Assembly (NCBI GenBank): GCA_963643465.1
Contig: CAVIJT010000005.1
Location: forward strand, 1-64,000
Direction: 5' to 3'
DNA length: 64,000 bases
Origin: CAG-411 sp963643465
GTDB lineage: Bacteria; Bacillota; Clostridia; Lachnospirales; Lachnospiraceae
Under the pieces are notes generated by a model. It was not told the DNA's origin, did no database searches, and was given only the letters and a program-made list of their open reading frames with translations. The translations under genes were made by a program, and so were the position numbers. Position 1 is the first letter of the stretch, and each line of letters begins with the position of its first letter. Of this stretch, positions 59,050-64,000 are shown piece after piece.

Positions 59050-60456
59050 ATGCAGGAACAGGAAACTTTGATTTCATATATTAGAAATGGGCGCAAATTT
59101 TCTATTCGTCAGAAATTTATGCTTGTAATTACCCTTAGCATTCCCACTATTTTAGCACAGATTAGTTCTATTATTATGCAGTATATTGATGCTGCCATGG
59201 TGGGGCATTTAGGAACAGAAGAATCCTCAGCGATTGGATTGATGGCAACCTCCACATGGATGTTTGGCAGCCTTTGTACCGCGGCAGTTTCCGGTTTTTC
59301 CATACAGGTTGCTCAGTACATTGGAGCAAAGAGAAAAGAAAAAGCAACGGAGATTTTATGGCAGTCCTATTTTGTAGTGTTATCCATTGCTATTGGACTT
59401 GCAGTGCTTGGGGCAATATTAAGTTTTGTGCTTCCAGCATGGCTTGGTGGAGAACCAAAAGTTTGTGACTATGCCACCCAATATTTTCTTGTGTATGCAC
59501 TATCATTGCCAGTAGTGGCATTAAATAGTCTTGCCTGTTCCATGCTACAATGCAGTGGAAATATGAAAATTCCGGGGTTGCTGCAATGCGCCATGTGCTT
59601 TTTGGATGTGCTATTTAATCTGGTATTGATTTTTCCATCAAAAACGTACCAGATTGCAGGGATGTCGGTTTTTGTTCCGGGAGCAAATCTGGGAGTGGCA
59701 GGAGCCTCTCTTGGAACTGCTTTGTCGGAAGTTGTAATTGTAGGGATTTTAATGTACATTTTGGCTTTTCGCACACCGTTGCTGAAAATAGAACGGGGAA
59801 ATCACTATCGCATGTATGCAGAAGATTTAAAAAAGGCATGGAAGATTTCCCTTCCGATTGCTTTTGAGCGATTCATTGTATCTGCCGCACAGGTGGTTTC
59901 TACTGTTATTGTAGCCCCTCTTGGAAATGTGGCAATTGTGGCAAACTCCTTCTCTGTAACAGCAGAGAGTTTTTGTTATATGCCGGGATATGGAATTGGT
60001 GCAGCAGCCACTACTCTTGTGGGACAGAGTGTAGGTGCAAAAAGAGAAAAACTTGCCTACTCTTTTGGAAAGATTACCATTGGTCTTGGTATGGCAATCA
60101 TGGGGATAGCAGGAGTGCTTATGTATGTGTTTGCGCCACAGATGATCGGTATATTATCTCCAGATTTGCAGGTGCAGGAATTGGGAGCAAAGGTACTTCG
60201 GATCGAGGCATTTGCAGAACCATTGTATGGTGCGTCTATTGTGGCGGCAGGAGTGCTTCGGGGAGCCAGCGATACGTTGATACCAAGTATTCTTAATTTG
60301 GTAAGTCTTTGGGCAGTGCGTATTCCCCTTGCGTATATATTAGCAAAATCTTACGGATTACAGGGTGTGTGGTTTGCCATGTGTTTTGAATTGTGCTTCC
60401 GTGGCATAATATATTTGATACGATTTGTCCGAAAAAAATGGCTTGTGTCAATATAG
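59050..60456 (+). CDS. MATE-family multidrug efflux transporter
   Basis: 468 residues with twelve hydrophobic segments in two related halves. MATE signatures are in the first helices (LSIPTILAQISSIIMQYIDA, AAMVGHLGTEESSAIGLMAT) and repeated in the second half (SLPIAFERFIVSAAQVVSTV). It exports cationic compounds using Na+ or H+. 23 bases after the asparaginase gene, it may share its transcript. Confidence 0.93.
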   Translation: MQEQETLISYIRNGRKFSIRQKFMLVITLSIPTILAQISSIIMQYIDAAMVGHLGTEESSAIGLMATSTWMFGSLCTAAVSGFSIQVAQYIGAKRKEKATEILWQSYFVVLSIAIGLAVLGAILSFVLPAWLGGEPKVCDYATQYFLVYALSLPVVALNSLACSMLQCSGNMKIPGLLQCAMCFLDVLFNLVLIFPSKTYQIAGMSVFVPGANLGVAGASLGTALSEVVIVGILMYILAFRTPLLKIERGNHYRMYAEDLKKAWKISLPIAFERFIVSAAQVVSTVIVAPLGNVAIVANSFSVTAESFCYMPGYGIGAAATTLVGQSVGAKREKLAYSFGKITIGLGMAIMGIAGVLMYVFAPQMIGILSPDLQVQELGAKVLRIEAFAEPLYGASIVAAGVLRGASDTLIPSILNLVSLWAVRIPLAYILAKSYGLQGVWFAMCFELCFRGIIYLIRFVRKKWLVSI

Positions 60457-60490
60457 GTAGAGGAAGTAGAAATAGAAAAGAGGAACGAAT

Positions 60491-61648
60491 ATGAATTATG
60501 ATTTTGATACGGTAGTCAATCGAAGAAACAGTTATTCTTATAAATGGGATGTAAAAACGAACGAACTTCCTATGTGGGTGGCAGATATGGATTTCCAAAC
60601 AGCACCGGAGATTCGCAAAGCGTTAGCAAACCGAGTGGAACATGGGGTGTTTGGATATGGGATTGTTCCAAATGAGTGGAACGATGCGTATGTACAGTGG
60701 TGGAAAGAACGGCATGATTTTGTTATGGATCCGGAGTGGCTGATTTTTTGTACGGGAGTGGTTCCTGCCATATCTACGGCAGTTCGAAAACTAACCACTC
60801 CCGCAGAAAAAGTTTTGATACAAACTCCCGTTTATAATATTTTTTTCAACTCCATTTTAAATAATGGAAGAAATGTATTGGAAAGTTCCTTAGTATATAA
60901 GGAAGATGTAAAACAGTATACAATTGATTTTGAAAAATTAGAGAAGGATTTAGCAGATCCCCAGACGAGTTTAATGATTTTATGCAATCCACACAATCCA
61001 GTGGGAAAAATCTGGGATAGAGAAAGTTTGGCAAGGATAGGAGAACTTTGTAAAAAGCATCATGTGACAGTTGTGTCCGATGAGATTCACTGTGATTTAA
61101 CAGCACCTGGATTATCTTATGTACCTTTTGCCTCAGTGTCAGATACTTGTAGGGAAATCAGCATTAGTCTTATTGCGCCTACAAAAACATTTAATATTGC
61201 AGGATTGCAGACCGCAGCAGTAGTTGTTCCAAATCCGGTACTTCGTCATAAAATGTGGCGCGCCCTGAATACAGATGAGGTGGCAGAACCAAATGCCTTT
61301 GCTATACAGGCTGCCATTGCGGCATTTACCAAAGGGGCTAAATGGCTGGATGAACTTCGAGAATATGTACAGGAAAATAAACGGATAGTGAAAGCGTTTT
61401 TGGAAAAGGAACTTCCGGAAATATCTTTAGTTTCTATGGATGTAACCTATTTGTTATGGCTTGACTGTAGAGCTTTTACGGATAATTCCGAAGAATTGGC
61501 TCAGCAGATTCGGGAAAAGACTGGTTTGTATTTGTCAGACGGTGTGGAATACGGAGGAGATGGTGCCAGCTTTTTGCGAATGAATGTGGCTTGTCCAAGA
61601 ACTACGCTTTTAGATGGTTTAGAGCGGTTAAAGAAGGCATTGGGGTAA
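60491..61648 (+). CDS. PatB/MalY-type aminotransferase (C-S lyase)
   Basis: 385 residues, full-length fold type I PLP enzyme. The N-terminus MNYDFDTVVNRRNSYSYKWD is typical of PatB/MalY. The PLP-binding Lys lies in IAPTKTFNIAGLQ, the Asp in VVSDEIHCDL and the C-terminal Arg region in ASFLRMNVACPR. It probably cleaves cystathionine or cysteine to pyruvate, ammonia and a thiol. It follows the MATE gene in the same direction (35-base gap). Confidence 0.93.
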   Translation: MNYDFDTVVNRRNSYSYKWDVKTNELPMWVADMDFQTAPEIRKALANRVEHGVFGYGIVPNEWNDAYVQWWKERHDFVMDPEWLIFCTGVVPAISTAVRKLTTPAEKVLIQTPVYNIFFNSILNNGRNVLESSLVYKEDVKQYTIDFEKLEKDLADPQTSLMILCNPHNPVGKIWDRESLARIGELCKKHHVTVVSDEIHCDLTAPGLSYVPFASVSDTCREISISLIAPTKTFNIAGLQTAAVVVPNPVLRHKMWRALNTDEVAEPNAFAIQAAIAAFTKGAKWLDELREYVQENKRIVKAFLEKELPEISLVSMDVTYLLWLDCRAFTDNSEELAQQIREKTGLYLSDGVEYGGDGASFLRMNVACPRTTLLDGLERLKKALG

Positions 61649-61706
61649 AGGTATTTCAAAGATTTATTGAAAAGAAATAGAAGTCACAATGTATGGAAAG
61701 GAATAC

Positions 61707-61734
61707 TTGACATGTTCCAGTATTTGGTTATAAT
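61707..61734 (+). promoter_or_regulatory. Promoter of the queuosine operon
   Basis: TTGACA, 16 bases, TATAAT. Transcription would start right at the riboswitch. Confidence 0.85.
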
Positions 61735-61741
61735 TAACAGA

Positions 61742-61783
61742 GACAGTTCATTGGCACCATCCTGTCTATAAACAAAACTAGGG
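61742..61783 (+). promoter_or_regulatory. preQ1-I riboswitch aptamer
   Basis: P1 is GACAG/CTGTC enclosing TTCATTGGCACCATC. It is followed by the A-rich tail TATAAACAAAACTAGGG, whose AAACTA block is the class I hallmark that forms the pseudoknot with the loop. It directly precedes queD-queE-folE. Binding of the precursor preQ1 should lower expression. Confidence 0.85.
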
Positions 61784-61842
61784 CTTAGCAAAGAGAGATA
61801 TTACTGGGTACATTCGGTGAATGTAAATAGTATTAAAAATTG

Positions 61843-61882
61843 CGGTGCCATTTCAGGATAAATTCTGGAGTGGTACCGTTTT
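61843..61882 (+). terminator. Terminator of the preQ1 riboswitch expression platform
   Basis: CGGTGCCATTTCAG - GATAAATT - CTGGAGTGGTACCG (14 pairs, three G-T) followed by TTTTG. It lies between aptamer and queD, consistent with transcription attenuation. The 59 bases between aptamer and terminator would hold any anti-terminator. Confidence 0.7.
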
Positions 61883-61905
61883 GCGTTATAGAAAGGAAGA
61901 AACAA

Positions 61906-62325
61906 ATGTATCGATTGACAACGGAACATAGCTTTGATGCTGCGCATTTTTTGGCTGGATACGAAGGAAAATGTGCCAATCTACATGGACATCGTTGGAG
62001 AGTGCTTGTGGAAGTGGAAGGAGAGCAGCTTCAGTCACAAGGACAGACAAGGGGCATGTTGGTGGATTTTGGAGATGTAAAAAAGGCAGTAAAAGAGATG
62101 GTAGATGCCTTTGACCATAGTTTTATTTACGAAGAAGGCAGTTTGAAGCAAAAAACCTTGGAGGCACTTTTAGAGGAAGACTTTTTGATGATTCCAGTTG
62201 CTTTTCGTCCAACTGCAGAGAATTTTGCAAAATATTTTTATGAAGAAATGGAAAAGCAGGGATATGAAGTGGCACAAGTGACCGTTTATGAGACACCAAA
62301 CAATTGTGCAACATATTGTGAATAG
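61906..62325 (+). CDS. queD: 6-carboxy-tetrahydropterin synthase QueD
   Basis: 139 residues from ATG 61906 (RBS GAAAGGAAG). It converts dihydroneopterin triphosphate to 6-carboxytetrahydropterin in queuosine synthesis. Zinc His residues are in SFDAAHFLA and LHGHRW, the catalytic Cys in YEGKCANLHG, and later motifs are MLVDFGDVKK, DHSFIYEEG and PTAENFA. Complete. Confidence 0.95.
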   Translation: MYRLTTEHSFDAAHFLAGYEGKCANLHGHRWRVLVEVEGEQLQSQGQTRGMLVDFGDVKKAVKEMVDAFDHSFIYEEGSLKQKTLEALLEEDFLMIPVAFRPTAENFAKYFYEEMEKQGYEVAQVTVYETPNNCATYCE

Positions 62326-62342
62326 AAGAAAGAAGGATGAAC

Positions 62343-63011
62343 ATGGAAAAATTTCAAGTGGTGGAAACCTTTGTAAGTATTAATGGGGAAGGGAAAAGAG
62401 CCGGGGAACTGGCAGTGTTTATTCGTTTTTTGGGATGTAATTTGAATTGCAGTTATTGTGATACCAAATGGGCAAATTTGCCGGATGCAGAGTTTCGCTG
62501 GATGAATGAAGAGGAGATTTATCAGTATGTGAAAGAAACCGGAGTTCGAAATGTGACACTTACTGGCGGAGAACCTTTGTTGCGACCGGGCATGGAAATG
62601 TTACTTACAAAATTGCTTGGAGATTCCAACCTTCGTGTGGAAATTGAGACAAATGGAAGTATTGATTTGACACCATTTGCAAATTTACCGTTGCGTCCAA
62701 GTTTTACGATGGATTATAAATTGGCTGGCAGCGGCATGGAAGATGCCATGAATCGAAACAATTTTTCTTTGCTGACTGCTGAGGACACTGTGAAATTTGT
62801 GGTGGGAAGTAAGGCGGATTTAGAGAGAAGTGCGCAAATCATTGCAGAAGAGAATCTGTTAGAGAGAACGGCAATTTATTTTAGTCCGGTGTTTGGAAAA
62901 ATAGAGCCAGAGGAGATTGTGAATTTTCTCATTGCTCATAAATTAAATGATGTACGTGTACAGTTACAATTACACAAATTTATCTGGGATCCAGACCAAA
63001 AAGGTGTATAG
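62343..63011 (+). CDS. queE: 7-carboxy-7-deazaguanine synthase QueE (radical SAM)
   Basis: 222 residues from ATG 62343 (RBS GAAGG; ATG 62337 is too close to it). The radical-SAM cluster motif is CNLNCSYC (Cys at about 32, 36 and 39) followed by DTKWA; the SAM-binding GGE motif is TLTGGEPLLRPG. It rearranges the QueD product to 7-carboxy-7-deazaguanine. It starts 17 bases after queD. Confidence 0.95.
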   Translation: MEKFQVVETFVSINGEGKRAGELAVFIRFLGCNLNCSYCDTKWANLPDAEFRWMNEEEIYQYVKETGVRNVTLTGGEPLLRPGMEMLLTKLLGDSNLRVEIETNGSIDLTPFANLPLRPSFTMDYKLAGSGMEDAMNRNNFSLLTAEDTVKFVVGSKADLERSAQIIAEENLLERTAIYFSPVFGKIEPEEIVNFLIAHKLNDVRVQLQLHKFIWDPDQKGV

Positions 63012-63028
63012 AAAGAAGTGGATAAGTT

Positions 63029-63619
63029 ATGAAAAAGAAAATAGATACTGCGGCAATTGAAGAACATATTCGTGGAATATTAGTTGCTCTTGGTGATGAT
63101 CCCCAGCGAGAGGGATTAAAAGACACTCCTATGCGAGTGGCACATATGTATGAAGAAGTATTTGAAGGTATGCAGTATACCAATGAAGAAATTGCGACTA
63201 TGTTTGATAAAACCTTTGAGGAGGATATGAACACCTCCAGCAAAGATTTGGTGGTAGTTCGGGATATTGACATTTTTAGTTATTGTGAACACCATATTGC
63301 ACTAATGTACGATATGAAGGTGACAGTAGCCTATATTCCAGAGGGAAAAGTAATCGGACTTAGTAAAATTGCAAGGATTGCAGATATGGTAGGAAAACGG
63401 TTGCAACTTCAAGAGCGAATCGGTAGTGACATTGCAGAAATTATGGAGATGGTTACAGGTTCCAAAAATGTGGCGGTAATCATTGAGGGATGTCACAGTT
63501 GTATGACAGCCAGAGGCATTAAAAAAACAAATAGCAAAACAATTACCACCACATTTCGTGGAACATTTGAAGAAGATATGTCTTTGCAAATGCGGGTATT
63601 ACATTTTGGTCATGCGTAA
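63029..63619 (+). CDS. folE: GTP cyclohydrolase I
   Basis: 196 residues. It makes dihydroneopterin triphosphate from GTP, the entry substrate for QueD and for folate. Motifs: DDPQREGLKDTPMRVAHMYE, zinc Cys/His in YCEHHIALMYD and the later Cys in GCHSCMTARGIKK. Its place 17 bases after queE supplies the queuosine pathway and puts it under the same riboswitch. queC and queF are not in the window. Confidence 0.96.
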   Translation: MKKKIDTAAIEEHIRGILVALGDDPQREGLKDTPMRVAHMYEEVFEGMQYTNEEIATMFDKTFEEDMNTSSKDLVVVRDIDIFSYCEHHIALMYDMKVTVAYIPEGKVIGLSKIARIADMVGKRLQLQERIGSDIAEIMEMVTGSKNVAVIIEGCHSCMTARGIKKTNSKTITTTFRGTFEEDMSLQMRVLHFGHA

Positions 63620-63640
63620 AAAGCATGGCTATAACTATAA

Positions 63641-63675
63641 AAAGTGATGTAGTTGCACATCATAGTGCTTTTTTT
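63641..63675. terminator. Hairpin between folE and the convergent ferredoxin gene
   Basis: TGATGT - AGTTGC - ACATCA flanked by A-run and T-run (AAAAAG / TGCTTTTTTT), so it can terminate in the plus direction. It overlaps the end of the minus-strand gene. Confidence 0.65.
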
Positions 63676-64000
63676 ACAGAGATTGCTTTTACAGGGCACA
63701 TTTCCTGACAACAGAAACAGGAGATGCAGCCCTTTTTCTTAAAATGGGCTTTTCCATTTCTTATGGTAATCACATGTGCCGGACAACTTTCTGCGCATTT
63801 TCCACATCCAACGCAAATGTCTCGTTCTAATTGTGGATAGGATTTTAGCAGGCGGGATGCGACAAAGCGGAAAGGCTTTTGTAAAAATTTAGGAGCTTTG
63901 CTACTAAAATCTATACTCAGCGCATCCGGGCTTTTGAATGGAGTAAGTCCCGAAGGGATGGAATCTCCCACTAAAGTAATATCCTTTGGGTGTACCAACC
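63660..64000 (-). CDS. DUF362-type protein with two [4Fe-4S] ferredoxin motifs (3' part only)
   Basis: About 112 C-terminal residues; the gene continues past the window edge. Two CxxCxxCxxxCP clusters are visible, CVGCGKCAESCP and CISCFCCQEMCP, typical of bacterial-type 2[4Fe-4S] ferredoxin domains. The preceding text (ITLVGDSIPSGLTPFKSPDA) matches the end of DUF362 proteins, which commonly carry this ferredoxin tail. Electron-transfer partner unknown. Confidence 0.85.
   Translation of the reverse strand, partial: LVHPKDITLVGDSIPSGLTPFKSPDALSIDFSSKAPKFLQKPFRFVASRLLKSYPQLERDICVGCGKCAESCPAHVITIRNGKAHFKKKGCISCFCCQEMCPVKAISVKKAL

Overview
The window looks like a chromosomal segment of an AT-rich, spore-forming, chemotactic anaerobe of the Clostridia, most likely a Lachnospiraceae relative (inference). 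The signs are: a YaaH-type LysM/GH18 spore protein, methyl-accepting chemotaxis proteins, an agr-type peptide signalling locus, tRNA genes without encoded CCA, strong AGGAGG-like ribosome binding sites, and a preQ1-I riboswitch in front of queuosine genes.

Layout. 0-0.3 kb: the end of a tRNA run (Val, Leu, Arg). 0.4-2.1 kb: ECF sigma factor, zinc-finger anti-sigma factor and a small membrane protein. 2.1-2.9 kb: a structured intergenic repeat, a predicted minus-strand small RNA with C-rich motifs, and a tiny N/Q/S/T-rich protein. 3.0-7.0 kb: rhodanese, THUMP rRNA methyltransferase, amidase, RdgB and a metallophosphoesterase. 7.1-7.9 kb: seven tRNA genes behind a consensus promoter. 8-12.7 kb: lipoprotein amidase, then a MoxR/DUF58/membrane-protein cluster. 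12.8-18.9 kb: a chemoreceptor with a very basic N-terminus, an unknown protein, greA and lysS. 19-20.5 kb: unknown membrane proteins, a mobile-gene relic and a second copy of the repeat. 20.6-23 kb (minus): a polar amino-acid ABC importer. 23.3-26 kb: a secreted papain-like protease carrying a starch-binding-like module. 26.1-29.9 kb: a complete agr-type quorum-sensing locus (sensor kinase, LytTR regulator, two XRE regulators, AgrD-like peptide, AgrB). 30-33 kb: spore protein and a second chemoreceptor. 33.3-38.8 kb: MarR regulator, heterodimeric ABC exporter and a cytidylate-kinase-like protein. 38.8-42.2 kb: surface proteins and an esterase. 42.3-46 kb: a degenerate HtrA-like protein, YhaM and RlmD.

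46.1-51.8 kb is an accessory island: an unknown protein, a PRTase-CE-type protein with a C-terminal zinc ribbon, a RES-domain protein (a family of NAD+-degrading toxins), a membrane coiled-coil protein, and scars of a serine recombinase and an XRE gene. It is the best candidate for a poorly described, possibly defensive system. 51.9-64 kb returns to housekeeping: a short prenyltransferase, AhpC with a domain-permuted AhpF-like reductase, lipoprotein, 5'-3' exonuclease, asparaginase, MATE exporter, PatB-type lyase, and the preQ1-controlled queD-queE-folE operon. The window ends inside a ferredoxin-type gene.

All family assignments come from reading motifs in the translated sequence; no database search was run.
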